Assembly (NCBI RefSeq): GCF_900112235.1
Contig: NZ_FOLH01000001.1
Span: forward strand, 372,001 to 436,000
Source of the DNA: Marinospirillum celere
GTDB lineage: Bacteria > Pseudomonadota > Gammaproteobacteria > Pseudomonadales > Halomonadaceae
Reading direction: 5' to 3'
Length of the DNA stretch: 64,000 nt
In this document: positions 28,743 to 37,361 of the stretch, piece after piece
Position numbering within the stretch: the first letter of the stretch is position 1
How the letters are laid out: each line of letters begins with the position of its first letter
The notes under the pieces: model-generated
What the model saw: the letters and a program-made list of their open reading frames with translations, nothing else
Told to the model about the DNA's origin: nothing
Databases searched by the model: none
Position numbers and translations under genes: made by a program

Positions 28743-29906
28743 ATGCTAAAAGTACTGGCGGTCTTGCTATTGACTGGCATTTTAACGGGTTGTTTTGATG
28801 ACTCTTCTGGTTCAGACCCAGAAACAAACCCGGCGGAGCCACCATCAACTGAAGCGCCCCTCCCTGAAGAAACTACTGAGGAAGAGCAGGAAGCAACTCC
28901 GCCTGAAGATAATGCTGAGGAAAATGAGCAGCAACAAGAAGAAACCCCTGCTGAAAAAGAAGAAAACCTTCCTGAAGATGACACTAGTCACTCCCCAGAA
29001 GCACCTGACTTTCAACAGCTTGATCTAGCAAGTTTAGAGCAAATGAACCTGGGTTCACCGCGTCCACTGCTAGAATTTTCAGATCAAAACTACACCCAAG
29101 TCATTCGTAAAAAGGTTTTCTATGAGCACCTTTTCATAACTGGCTATGGCGAGATAGATCGAATCAGAGCAGAGCTCCAAGAACTGGAAAAAGACCAGGG
29201 TGTTTTTCAGTGTAACCAAAGCGGCTATGTCCACTTCAAAGTCCCCACAGCCGATAGAAATAGCTGGGAAATGGTTTTTGATGACTGTGCCCATAAAATG
29301 CTTGAAGGCATTAACTGGGAGTGGATTGTTACTCTTGACGGAAGCTTCTATTCAAAAAACACAACTCTGGCAGAGGGTTCATCAAATGAAGCACTGATCA
29401 ATCTTAGCCTTGCCTACGAGCCAGACTATGTCAGTCAGCTACCTGAAGGACTGCTACCTGAAGAGTACACCATCATGTACAGCGGAAGCCAAACCTGTAG
29501 TGAAAAGGAAGAAGACCACTACATGACACCTTGTGACTCTGAAAACAGCTATCAAATTGTTCTTGCGAATCAGGAAAAAATTCGTTTCTTGGAAATGAGT
29601 AGCAGCAGCACTGGGAATCAGGGTGAAAGTAACTTCTATGTTGATGCCGACGCTTTAGCAGGTGCTTTTAAAGTGAACTACTCATGGCGTGAATATGATA
29701 CTGATCCAGAAAGCTGGCAGTTTTCAAGGGTTCACGAAGAAACTCACACCTTCACTGGATCAAAAGGGCAAGCTGAAAAACTGCTGCTCATGCAAACAAC
29801 CGCTACTGAAGATAACACTTATGAAATTCAGGCAATGAACTGCACCGAACCTGCAGAGCCTGGCGTTACCTACCAGCAAATCGTTCAAATGGACTTTTGT
29901 AACTAG
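28743..29906 (+). CDS. Acidic outer-membrane lipoprotein, unknown function
   Basis: 387 residues. Lipobox LTGC with lipidated Cys17 followed by Phe, so no inner-membrane retention signal. Residues about 20-90 form a Glu/Pro-rich low-complexity linker (PEETTEEEQEATPPED). The rest is a globular domain with several Cys (FQCNQSG, DDCAH, SQTCSEKEE, TPCDSEN, MNCTEP, MDFCN), probably disulphide bonded. No known domain recognised. Lies between two paralogous barrels, with 116 and 154 bases on each side, so a functional link is possible. Confidence 0.8.
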   Translation: MLKVLAVLLLTGILTGCFDDSSGSDPETNPAEPPSTEAPLPEETTEEEQEATPPEDNAEENEQQQEETPAEKEENLPEDDTSHSPEAPDFQQLDLASLEQMNLGSPRPLLEFSDQNYTQVIRKKVFYEHLFITGYGEIDRIRAELQELEKDQGVFQCNQSGYVHFKVPTADRNSWEMVFDDCAHKMLEGINWEWIVTLDGSFYSKNTTLAEGSSNEALINLSLAYEPDYVSQLPEGLLPEEYTIMYSGSQTCSEKEEDHYMTPCDSENSYQIVLANQEKIRFLEMSSSSTGNQGESNFYVDADALAGAFKVNYSWREYDTDPESWQFSRVHEETHTFTGSKGQAEKLLLMQTTATEDNTYEIQAMNCTEPAEPGVTYQQIVQMDFCN

Positions 29907-29974
29907 AAGCAACACCCATATGGGTGATGACTTCAGCAGGCTGCAAGTTCAACCTTGGGTGTAGTTAAGAGAAC

Positions 29975-30015
29975 TGTGATCCACCGCACAGATATGCTAT
30001 AAAGATTACTATAAA
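29975..30015 (+). promoter_or_regulatory. CRP-type promoter before barrel copy 2
   Basis: TGTGATCCACCGCACA (29975-29990) matches the CRP consensus TGTGA-N6-TCACA at 9 of 10 positions. TATAAA at 30010-30015 puts a start near 30022, so the site would be centred about 40 bases upstream, close to the class II position at -41.5. A second TATAAA is at 29998-30003. Confidence 0.55.
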
Positions 30016-30060
30016 GTAGATTAAAAAAATGTATCAGCGCGGCCATCATGAGGTAACACT

Positions 30061-31932
30061 ATGAAACTCTCTCGCATCGCTTTAGGTATGGCTATTGCGG
30101 CCTTGCCACTCGCCGGGGCACAAGCTAATCAGTCCCTTAATTCAGCAGGAACCAGTGCAACCCTGGGCGGAGTTTCTAACCCGGGTAGTATCCATTCCAG
30201 CAGCCACAACCCGGCCAGCAGCAACATCATGGTTCGTGAGGGTGAGCGGTTTCGTTTTGGTTACTTGAGTAACATCGGTGGCTACCTAGAGCTAGGCGAA
30301 GTGGATGATATCGATGATGAAGTTGAAGGCTTGATTGATGATATTGAAGCGCTTGATGCTTTGGAAGAAGCGGGGAATGACTATAACAACCTTAGTGAAG
30401 ATGATCGTGAGCTAGTAGATGCCTTAGCTCGACATAACCAGAACAAACCAGCTGATGAACAGTGTTCGCCATCATCCTTGGATGGCACCAACGCAGATAT
30501 GCTAGCTAATTGTTATCAGGGCGTTGCAGATAACCTAAATGATGGCCTTCTTGAAGATTTGGAAAAAGGCGGTCAGCTACGTTTTGGTGGTAGTGTTTCT
30601 GTTCCTTTGATGCCCTTCCTATTTAAAGGTGGCCGTGACTGGACCTTCGGTGTCAATGTTGCTGCTCATGCTCAATTTCGTGGGCAAATGATCGCCAGCC
30701 CCTTTGGTGTGGCAACCACTTTCCGCACTGTTCAAAACTCAACCTCAGGTAGCGGGGTTTTTGCTTCAGGTGCCTCAGCCTCTAGCGATGGCTTCCAATC
30801 ACTTTCAGCAGACTTAAATATCAGCTCTGATAAAATTGGTAAAACCTTCGTTGTTCTCGATAGCTTGATTGATGAGTATGATCAAGCAGATGATAAGGAT
30901 GCATTTTTACAGCAATATGAAAGCTATGATGCAAATGCAACTGAGGATGAAAACTACCTGAATGCTGTCATCGAGGTCCTGAAAAAAGATGCTGGCTACA
31001 CTGATGAAGAGTTGGAAAGCCTAACCACCTTGGCGCAAGATGAAACCTTCCGCCAGCAAATGCAAGATGGAAGTGCCAAACTCGAAGTGGATGCCGACTT
31101 CACAACTGATACCGCCATGGAAGCTAAGGCCGCAGGTGTAACCCATCTGGCTCTTAACTATGCCCACAACCTGACCAGTGCGCTTAACCTGGACCCAACT
31201 CACGGTACTTTAGAAGGTGGTGTGCGTCTTAACTACTACCAGGCGCGCATGCATCGTGGCTTCTTATCGCTAAGAGGTGCAGCAGAAGATGACTACTACA
31301 CAGCTAGCGGTGATGATGCTGCCGACCGGTCAGGTGACTTTTTTGTAGATGATTACACCCAAGAAAGTGCGCTGGGGCTAGATGTGGGCCTGCTTTGGCA
31401 TGCGCGCAACTACCAGGTGGGTGCAACCATGTACAATGTCAATGAACCAGAATTTCAATACCCCAACCTTGCTGATATGTTTGCTGATCCTATTTTTGAT
31501 GATCAGGGAAATGTCAAAGACAGAGATAGAACAGCAGCTGAAAACCTGGCAGCAGCAGGCCGCCTGGTTCTTGATGAAAGCGTCACCCTAACCCGTCATA
31601 CGGTTTTGGAAGCAGCCTACTTCAATGACAATCGTACCTGGTCCTTGCATGGCTACTATACCCTGGGCACAGCCACCAATTTTGTCGGTGATGAGTTCCA
31701 AGATGTGGGTATCTCAGCAGGCTACTTCACCCAAAGCTGGTTGATCCCTGGCGTACGTGCAGGCTACAACAAAAACCTGACGGGTACTGAACTAACAACC
31801 GTTAGTGCAGGTGGAACCTTCTTCGGTATCTTCAACCTGGATATGGCAATGAGTCTGGATACCTCCACAGTTGACGGCACTGAATTCCCTCGTTATTTTG
31901 CAATCAACCTAGGCTTTGAAGAGAAGTTCTAA
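30061..31932 (+). CDS. Outer-membrane beta-barrel, TraF_2-like family, copy 2
   Basis: 623 residues with signal peptide MKLSRIALGMAIAALPLAGAQA. NPASSNIMVREGERFRFGY follows the mature N-terminus, then a strongly acidic helical part, CYQGVADNLNDGLLEDLEKG, an acidic TDEELESL segment, and barrel strands (LNYYQARMHRGFL, LGLDVGLLWHARNYQVGAT, FFGIFNLDMAMSL) with a C-terminal Phe (FEEKF) as in outer-membrane proteins. Clearly paralogous to copy 1 over the whole length. GAGGTAAC before the ATG. Followed by a terminator. Confidence 0.7.
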   Translation: MKLSRIALGMAIAALPLAGAQANQSLNSAGTSATLGGVSNPGSIHSSSHNPASSNIMVREGERFRFGYLSNIGGYLELGEVDDIDDEVEGLIDDIEALDALEEAGNDYNNLSEDDRELVDALARHNQNKPADEQCSPSSLDGTNADMLANCYQGVADNLNDGLLEDLEKGGQLRFGGSVSVPLMPFLFKGGRDWTFGVNVAAHAQFRGQMIASPFGVATTFRTVQNSTSGSGVFASGASASSDGFQSLSADLNISSDKIGKTFVVLDSLIDEYDQADDKDAFLQQYESYDANATEDENYLNAVIEVLKKDAGYTDEELESLTTLAQDETFRQQMQDGSAKLEVDADFTTDTAMEAKAAGVTHLALNYAHNLTSALNLDPTHGTLEGGVRLNYYQARMHRGFLSLRGAAEDDYYTASGDDAADRSGDFFVDDYTQESALGLDVGLLWHARNYQVGATMYNVNEPEFQYPNLADMFADPIFDDQGNVKDRDRTAAENLAAAGRLVLDESVTLTRHTVLEAAYFNDNRTWSLHGYYTLGTATNFVGDEFQDVGISAGYFTQSWLIPGVRAGYNKNLTGTELTTVSAGGTFFGIFNLDMAMSLDTSTVDGTEFPRYFAINLGFEEKF

Positions 31933-31975
31933 TTAAAGTATTAATTATTATATAGCGGTAAGGGAAAGAGGCTTG

Positions 31976-32000
31976 AGGGGCGCAATTGCGTCCCTTTTTT
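31976..32000 (+). terminator. Rho-independent terminator after barrel copy 2
   Basis: GGGGCGC-AATT-GCGTCCC stem with one G-T pair (31977-31994), then six T. It separates the barrel genes from the glycan locus. Confidence 0.85.
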
Positions 32001-32007
32001 AATTGGT

Positions 32008-32035
32008 TGTGATTGTAAACAATGTTACAATCACA
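32008..32035. promoter_or_regulatory. Perfect 28-bp dyad upstream of the glycan locus
   Basis: Arms TGTGATTGTAA (32008-32018) and TTACAATCACA (32025-32035) with a 6-bp centre ACAATG. All 11 positions pair. Too symmetric for chance and without a T run, so it is more likely an operator than a terminator. It does not have CRP or TyrR spacing; the regulator is unknown. Confidence 0.6.
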
Positions 32036-32075
32036 TGGTTTTTTAATGGATATAGACATCTCTCTGCACGCAAGG

Positions 32076-32118
32076 ACTGGTTCTGAGGCAAGCCACTAAC
32101 CTCGGGGCGGTAGCGTGC
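32076..32118 (+). promoter_or_regulatory. JUMPstart with ops element (RfaH recruitment)
   Basis: The ops core GGCGGTAGCGTG is exact at 32106-32117 in the 5' leader of ugd, preceded by a diverged JUMPstart part (ACTGGTTCTGAGGCAAGCC). In enterobacteria this element pauses RNA polymerase and loads RfaH, so that long surface-polysaccharide operons are transcribed through. It implies that the downstream genes form one long RfaH-dependent unit. Confidence 0.85.
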
Positions 32119-32153
32119 CTAAATGATTATTTAAATTTTATGATAGGAATGAT

Positions 32154-33320
32154 ATGAAAATTGCTGTAGCGGGTACAGGTTACGTCGGCCTTTCTAATGC
32201 AGTTCTGCTAGCTCAAAACCACCAGGTTGTCGCTCTTGATATCCTTAAAGAAAAAGTCGAGCTGCTCAATCTTCGTCGTTCACCAATCGAAGATACTGAA
32301 ATACAAGATTTTTTGAAAACAAAGCAGCTCAACTTCAAGGCAACACTTAACAAAGAAGAAGCCTACCTTGATGCTGAATTTGTCATCATTGCCACCCCCA
32401 CAGACTATGACCCTGAAACCAATTACTTCAATACAAAGAGTGTAGAAGCGGTTATTAAGGATGTTCTGGAAATTAATCCAGATGCCACCATGGTTATCAA
32501 ATCAACCATTCCTGTTGGCTACACTGAAAAACTTAAAGAAAAATTTAAAACAAATAATATTATCTTTTCTCCAGAATTTCTCCGTGAAGGTAAAGCGCTT
32601 TATGACAATCTTTACCCTTCACGAATTATTGTTGGTGAGCGATCAACAAGAGCAGAAACCTTTGCAGGGATTTTAAAAGAAGGCGCAATTAAAAAAGACA
32701 TTTCAGTTCTTTTTACAGACTCCACTGAAGCAGAAGCTATTAAACTTTTTGCAAACACCTATCTTGCCATGCGCGTTGCCTACTTTAATGAGCTGGATTC
32801 CTATGCACAAACCCACAACCTTAATGCCCAGCAAATTATAGAGGGCATCGGTTTAGATCCACGTATCGGTGACCACTACAACAACCCCAGCTTTGGTTAT
32901 GGTGGCTACTGCTTACCAAAAGACACCAAGCAACTGCTGGCAAACTTTGATCAGGTTCCCAACAACCTCATCAAAGCCATTGTTGATTCTAATGCAACTC
33001 GAAAAGAATTCGTTGCTAACTCAGTACTTGAACGCCAGCCAAAAACAGTAGGCGTCTATCGTTTAATCATGAAATCAGGCTCTGACAACTTTAGAGCTTC
33101 AGCCATTCAAGATGTCATGAAACAAATTAAAGCCAAAGGCGTTGAAGTTGTTGTCTACGAACCCGTCTGGAATGAAGACCAGTTTGATGAATTCCGCGTC
33201 ATTAAAGGCTTAGAAGAATTCAAACAAATTAGTGACGTCATCCTCGCCAACCGCCGTTCAGATGAACTTCAAGATGTAGAAGAAAAAACCTACACACGCG
33301 ACCTATTTGGTAGCGATTAA
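32154..33320 (+). CDS. ugd: UDP-glucose 6-dehydrogenase
   Basis: Oxidises UDP-glucose to UDP-glucuronate with two NAD+. 388 residues. Rossmann motif [53 protein letters not shown], and the catalytic Cys in [14 protein letters not shown]. First gene after the ops element, so uronic acids are expected in the product of this locus. A second, degenerate Ugd-like gene begins at 63451. Confidence 0.96.
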   Translation: MKIAVAGTGYVGLSNAVLLAQNHQVVALDILKEKVELLNLRRSPIEDTEIQDFLKTKQLNFKATLNKEEAYLDAEFVIIATPTDYDPETNYFNTKSVEAVIKDVLEINPDATMVIKSTIPVGYTEKLKEKFKTNNIIFSPEFLREGKALYDNLYPSRIIVGERSTRAETFAGILKEGAIKKDISVLFTDSTEAEAIKLFANTYLAMRVAYFNELDSYAQTHNLNAQQIIEGIGLDPRIGDHYNNPSFGYGGYCLPKDTKQLLANFDQVPNNLIKAIVDSNATRKEFVANSVLERQPKTVGVYRLIMKSGSDNFRASAIQDVMKQIKAKGVEVVVYEPVWNEDQFDEFRVIKGLEEFKQISDVILANRRSDELQDVEEKTYTRDLFGSD

Positions 33321-33363
33321 AAATATAGGTGAATAGGTTGTAAAAGCTTTACAAGGAAGTTTT

Positions 33364-34305
33364 ATGAGCAAAAACACCAGTCATGACCAAAATTTCAAAA
33401 ACCTGATTCTGGACTACCCACACCAGGCGCTTGAATTTTTTGCCAGCGACGAAGCAACGGATATTACGTCTGATGTACGCATCACCCCAATCCGCCAGGA
33501 ACAACTCAAAGAACGCCTCGGTGATCGTTTTCATGAACTGGATGTTCCACTACTGGCAGAATGGCCTGATGGCCGCAAGGAAGCCCTGCTCTTTGTACTG
33601 GAAGAAGAAACTGACCCAAGACGTTTCTCAATCCACCGGCTGGCTCACTACACTTTGCACCTGAGTGAGCTTTTCGAAACCCAAAGGGTAGTCCCTGTGG
33701 TGATTTTCCTTCACAGTCACGAACAACTACCCAGCAGTTTGAATATCCAAGGAGAGCGCCATAGCTACCTGGAGTTCAACTACCTGCAAACTCAACTGGA
33801 TCGCTTGCCAGCCAGCCAATTCCTGGAAAGCAACAACTTAGTCGCTCGGCTCAACCTGCCGAACATGCAATGGAGCCAGGCAGAAAAAGTCGACATCTAC
33901 GCCAAAGCCATCCAGGGATTGCTAACACTGGAACAAGACCCGGAAAAGCAACTAAAATACGTAGAATTTGTCGATATCTATACTGACTTCAGTGAAGAAG
34001 AAATGAAGCAATACCAGCAGCGCTATGCTCAGGAGGACAAAAACATGGCCGGATTTGCAGAAAGATTTCGTAACGAAGGCATGCAACAGGGCATGCAGCA
34101 AGGTATGCAGCAAGGTATGCAGCAAGGTATGCAGCAAGGCCGTCAGGAGGGTGAAGCACAGGCACTTAGAAAACTGGTTCAACTCAAATTCGGCCAACTC
34201 CCCACCTGGGCCGAAGAACAAATCAACACCGCCAGCCTGGAACAACTAGAAACCTGGATCGAACGCATCCTCACCGCAGACGATCTGGAAACCCTGCTTA
34301 AATAA
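33364..34305 (+). CDS. Rpn family recombination-promoting nuclease / putative transposase
   Basis: 313 residues. N-terminal PD-(D/E)xK-like domain of the PDDEXK transposase family (DQNFKNLILDYPHQALEFF, LAEWPDGRKEALLFVLEEE with the acidic catalytic region, YTLHLSELF, VPVVIFLHS) and a C-terminal DUF4351-like segment (LVQLKFGQLPTWAEEQI). Between them is GMQQ repeated five times, encoded by a 12-bp tandem repeat. Rpn proteins (RpnA) increase RecA-independent recombination in E. coli. Probably an insertion in the glycan operon; REP units follow the stop. Confidence 0.85.
   Translation: MSKNTSHDQNFKNLILDYPHQALEFFASDEATDITSDVRITPIRQEQLKERLGDRFHELDVPLLAEWPDGRKEALLFVLEEETDPRRFSIHRLAHYTLHLSELFETQRVVPVVIFLHSHEQLPSSLNIQGERHSYLEFNYLQTQLDRLPASQFLESNNLVARLNLPNMQWSQAEKVDIYAKAIQGLLTLEQDPEKQLKYVEFVDIYTDFSEEEMKQYQQRYAQEDKNMAGFAERFRNEGMQQGMQQGMQQGMQQGMQQGRQEGEAQALRKLVQLKFGQLPTWAEEQINTASLEQLETWIERILTADDLETLLK
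34078..34140 (+). repeat. 12-bp tandem repeat in the Rpn gene
   Basis: Five units of GGCATGCAACAG / GGTATGCAGCAA, coding GMQQ, then a diverged GRQE unit. The 12-bp unit keeps the frame, so copy-number change only varies linker length. Confidence 0.9.
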
Positions 34306-34312
34306 ACCTATT

Positions 34313-34381
34313 TTGTAGGAGTGCACTGTAGGAGCTTTCTCCGAAAGCGATAAATGCGTGGGAGCTCTCTCCGAGAGCGAT
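34313..34381. repeat. REP cluster before the first GT gene
   Basis: A partial GTAGGAGTGCACTG unit, a GTAGGAGCTTTCTCCGAAAG CGAT unit and a GTGGGAGCTCTCTCCGAGAG CGAT unit, all in the same orientation. The last one reads in frame into the GT gene, making an apparent longer ORF. Confidence 0.85.
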
Positions 34382-34414
34382 CAATGCGATAAAAGCAATA
34401 AAAGCGATAACCCT

Positions 34415-35290
34415 GTGACAAACAAGCACCCTTTTTTCAGCATCATCATCCCAGTTTACAAGCAATGGGCTAGGGTGCCTGAGTTACTAAAAGCACTAAA
34501 AGCACAAACACTGGCTGCGAGTGACTTTGAAATCCTCTTGATCAACAATGCATCACCGGATTTTCCTGAAAACCTGCAACTACCGACTAATGCCCAAGTC
34601 AGCCACTGTCAAAAAGCGGGTTCTTACGCAGCACGCAACCAGGGCATTCAACTTGCGCGGGGAGAATGGTTGGTATTTACTGATGCCGACTGTCTGCCGA
34701 AGCTGGATTGGTTAGCCAATCTCAGGCAAGCTATCCAGACTGCACCTAACCAACAACAAATATTTGCAGGTGCTATTCAAATGCAGGCATCCGATCAACC
34801 CAACTGGTTGGAAACCTATGACCTGCTGCGCGGCATTCCACAAGAGAATTACGTTAAAAAAGGCTATGCGGCAACGGCTAACCTAACCTTTTCCAAAGCA
34901 GCTAGTGAACAACAACTTTTTAACGATCAACGTTTTTCAGGTGGTGATGCAGAGCTTTGCAGGCAATTGGTTGCCCAGGGCTATCAGCTCAGTTACTTGC
35001 CTCAGGCTTGTGTGCACCACCCAGCCCGCAAAACCTGGCAAGAAGTCGTTACCAAAGTCAGACGCATCAAAGGCGGACAATTGACTGCCGGCACCAGGCA
35101 ACAACGAGTTAAATGGGCCATTAAAACCCTAATCCCGCCAGTTAAAGCTTATTGGCGCTACCTAAGCAACCAACACTTTACCTGGCAACAACGCCTCAGG
35201 GCGATCTGTATAGAAAGCCTGCTCTGGATCTTTGCTATCCAGGAAATGCTTAACCTTTTAATCTTCAAAAAAACACCAGAACGCAGCTAA
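34415..35290 (+). CDS. GT2 family glycosyltransferase
   Basis: 291 residues from the GTG at 34415 (NKHPFFSIIIPVYKQW); the open frame extends back to 34358, but that part is a REP unit. GT-A fold: SIIIPVYKQ, ARNQGIQLARGEWLVF, the metal-binding TDADC, and GGDAELCRQLVAQGY. A C-terminal hydrophobic amphipathic part may attach it to the membrane. Substrate unknown. First glycosyltransferase of the locus. Confidence 0.85.
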   Translation: MTNKHPFFSIIIPVYKQWARVPELLKALKAQTLAASDFEILLINNASPDFPENLQLPTNAQVSHCQKAGSYAARNQGIQLARGEWLVFTDADCLPKLDWLANLRQAIQTAPNQQQIFAGAIQMQASDQPNWLETYDLLRGIPQENYVKKGYAATANLTFSKAASEQQLFNDQRFSGGDAELCRQLVAQGYQLSYLPQACVHHPARKTWQEVVTKVRRIKGGQLTAGTRQQRVKWAIKTLIPPVKAYWRYLSNQHFTWQQRLRAICIESLLWIFAIQEMLNLLIFKKTPERS

Positions 35291-35311
35291 GCGACAATCA
35301 AGGAATTAAAG

Positions 35312-36403
35312 ATGAATCAGTCCAGTCAACTTGCCACCTTCTACCTGGCAAAAACTACCTTAGGAACCTCTTGGCCTTTATTTGAAGAACTCATGGTACA
35401 AGCCGGATTTAACCCCGTTGACTATACCTTGGCAGACTACCTAAAACCTACGGCCCAAGGCCTGAAAAATCAGGTCAACAGCCCAGGAATCAGCCACCTC
35501 AATCAAAATAACTTTGAACACCTCCAAGGCTGGCTGGATGACTTCACTGATACCCATTTCTTTCTGGTATACACGCGCCCTGAAGTCTACCTACAGCAAG
35601 CCCTAAGTGAAGGCCAGCAGGCAACCCAAGCCTTACAAAGCTGGTCTCAAGAAGTACAAGAACTTCTCAACATACAGCGCAGTAATCGCTCACGTACCAG
35701 CTTGATACAACTTGAACAAGCGCTCCAGGCTCCTGATGAATTGATGCAAAAGCTCAGTGAAAAGCTCGGCTGGACCTTCCCTGAGAAAAACTGGAATACC
35801 CAACCTCTGCAACTGACAGAAAACCAGGAATTACTGCTATCCAGCCAAATCGTCATGCAAGATACTGGCTTACAACAACTGCTCGCAGAACTGGAAGCCA
35901 GTAGCCTTAACCAAGCATCACTGCTGCGTCCACTCAAGCTAGACACTGAGCAGCTTCAGCAAAAAATTAAAGAAGGCAGTCAGCAACAACTAGAAAAGCT
36001 TAACGCCACACAAGAAGAACTAAAAAAACAGCTGAACAACTATCAGGATCTGAAATCCAAAAGCGAGACTGATTTAAAAAATCTTCAAGAAAACCTACAA
36101 AATCAGCAAAAAAAGCTGAAAGAAGTTGAAGAAGAAAATGAGCTACTTATTGAGCAGCTACATTTCACCCAGGAAGAGCTGGAAAAACAGCTGCTTAAGG
36201 GAAACAAAGATCATGAGGCTCAGCTTACCCAGCTGAAAAAAGAACTCAAGGAAGTCAAACAGAGTAAAACGCGTCTGCTTGAAAAATATCGTGCTGTCTT
36301 CCAAAGCACTTCTTGGAAAATTACCAAACCCCTGCGTGCTCTTAGCCGCCTGTTAAAGGGTAAACCTCTGCGCGCCAAGCCAGCGCAGGGAGGTAACCGC
36401 TAA
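35312..36403 (+). CDS. Sulfotransferase-like N-terminus with long coiled coil
   Basis: 363 residues. Residues 1-170 resemble the fold of sulfotransferase-related proteins in glycan clusters (TRPEVYLQQALSEG, LSEKLGWTFPE), but no PAPS-binding motif is visible. Residues about 205-335 are a continuous coiled coil rich in Gln, Glu, Lys. It ends with YRAVFQSTSWKITKPLRALS, a motif common at the ends of coiled-coil glycosyltransferase proteins and also present in the gene at 49546. Overlaps the next gene by one base. Function unknown. Confidence 0.6.
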   Translation: MNQSSQLATFYLAKTTLGTSWPLFEELMVQAGFNPVDYTLADYLKPTAQGLKNQVNSPGISHLNQNNFEHLQGWLDDFTDTHFFLVYTRPEVYLQQALSEGQQATQALQSWSQEVQELLNIQRSNRSRTSLIQLEQALQAPDELMQKLSEKLGWTFPEKNWNTQPLQLTENQELLLSSQIVMQDTGLQQLLAELEASSLNQASLLRPLKLDTEQLQQKIKEGSQQQLEKLNATQEELKKQLNNYQDLKSKSETDLKNLQENLQNQQKKLKEVEEENELLIEQLHFTQEELEKQLLKGNKDHEAQLTQLKKELKEVKQSKTRLLEKYRAVFQSTSWKITKPLRALSRLLKGKPLRAKPAQGGNR

Positions 36404-37350
36404 TGCCGACATTGATTTATGCGGCTGCCGGGCAATTAGAAACCCTCAAAGCCGAATTGAAAAAGCCCTATACCCGCATTCTGGCCTTTGTACCTCACCC
36501 CCAGCTTCAAGAAGAGCTCCAGCATCTAGCCAAAGAGCACAAGCATCTACAGCTGCGTACCCAAGCTCTTGCTCCTGAATCCGGGCAGGCAAGCCTACAC
36601 CTAATGAACCTGCCTGCTGCCAGCAGTTTAGAAAAACCAACGGGAATCAAACGCCTCTACCCGAACCTGTCTCAACAAAAAGAAGTACCCGTAGATACCC
36701 TAAGCATTGAACAGGTCGTAACAGAAGCGCGATTAGATCAAGAAAAAGACAATACCCTGATCCTGGAAACCAATGGACAAGAAGAAGCCATCCTCCAGGC
36801 CCTGGTCAATAGTCAACAGCTACAACATTTTAAAAATATCCAGGTAAGAGTGGGCCAAGAGCCTCTGTTTGAAAAGGCGGCAACAGCTGATGGATTGAAT
36901 AAATTCCTGAACAAGCGGGCCTACCAGCAACAGTCGCAAAAACAGCGTGATCCTGAGCATCCGCTACTGAATTTTAAGCTAAATTATCAGCTTCTAAGTG
37001 ATCAAAAAGTAAAAAAAATCAAAACTGAAAATGAAGCTCTCAAGGAAGAACTCAGCAAAGCAAAACAAGAAAGAGACCTTGCTCAAAAAGAAAGAGATCA
37101 ACTGCAGCAGCAACAAGAAAAACTCCAAAAAGAATTCGAGCTAGCTTGTCAGGAAAAAGATAGCCAACTCAGCAAGAAAGAGAAAAAATCAAAACAGCAG
37201 CAAGAGCAACTGGCAGAACTGCAAATACGCAGTCAGCGTCTTGAAAACGAAAACTACCAACTGAATAAAACGCAAGAACAACTGACACAGGAATTTTACA
37301 AAGCGCAGGGACAGCTCGAATTGCTTCAGCAACTCATTAAAATACCCTGA
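36403..37350 (+). CDS. FkbM-like domain without SAM site, fused to coiled coil
   Basis: 315 residues. Residues about 20-165 follow the pattern of the second part of FkbM methyltransferases: RILAFVPHPQLQEEL (afEPhP), a SSLEKP site, VPVDTLSIEQVV, and LILETNGQEEAIL (kiDvqGaE). The N-terminal DxGANxG SAM motif is missing because the protein starts too late. Residues about 205-310 are coiled coil. It is therefore probably not an active methyltransferase. Lies between two other unknown coiled-coil/TPR proteins. Confidence 0.55.
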   Translation: MPTLIYAAAGQLETLKAELKKPYTRILAFVPHPQLQEELQHLAKEHKHLQLRTQALAPESGQASLHLMNLPAASSLEKPTGIKRLYPNLSQQKEVPVDTLSIEQVVTEARLDQEKDNTLILETNGQEEAILQALVNSQQLQHFKNIQVRVGQEPLFEKAATADGLNKFLNKRAYQQQSQKQRDPEHPLLNFKLNYQLLSDQKVKKIKTENEALKEELSKAKQERDLAQKERDQLQQQQEKLQKEFELACQEKDSQLSKKEKKSKQQQEQLAELQIRSQRLENENYQLNKTQEQLTQEFYKAQGQLELLQQLIKIP

Positions 37351-37361
37351 GGTAAAAGGCC

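Noticed and set aside
26845-31932. Conjugation operon because of the TraF family name
   Set aside because: No other tra gene, relaxase, or type IV secretion component is nearby, and the proteins look like outer-membrane barrels.
32008-32035. Dyad as a terminator or CRP site
   Set aside because: No T run follows, and the TGTGA/TCACA halves are 18 bases apart instead of six.
33364-34305. Rpn-type gene as part of the glycan pathway
   Set aside because: Its nuclease-like domain and wide mobile distribution suggest a passenger; nothing links it to sugar chemistry.
34358-34414. N-terminal extension of the GT2 protein
   Set aside because: These codons (MGALSESDQCDKSNKSDN) are a REP unit read in frame plus a short linker. 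The GT2 fold begins right after the GTG at 34415.
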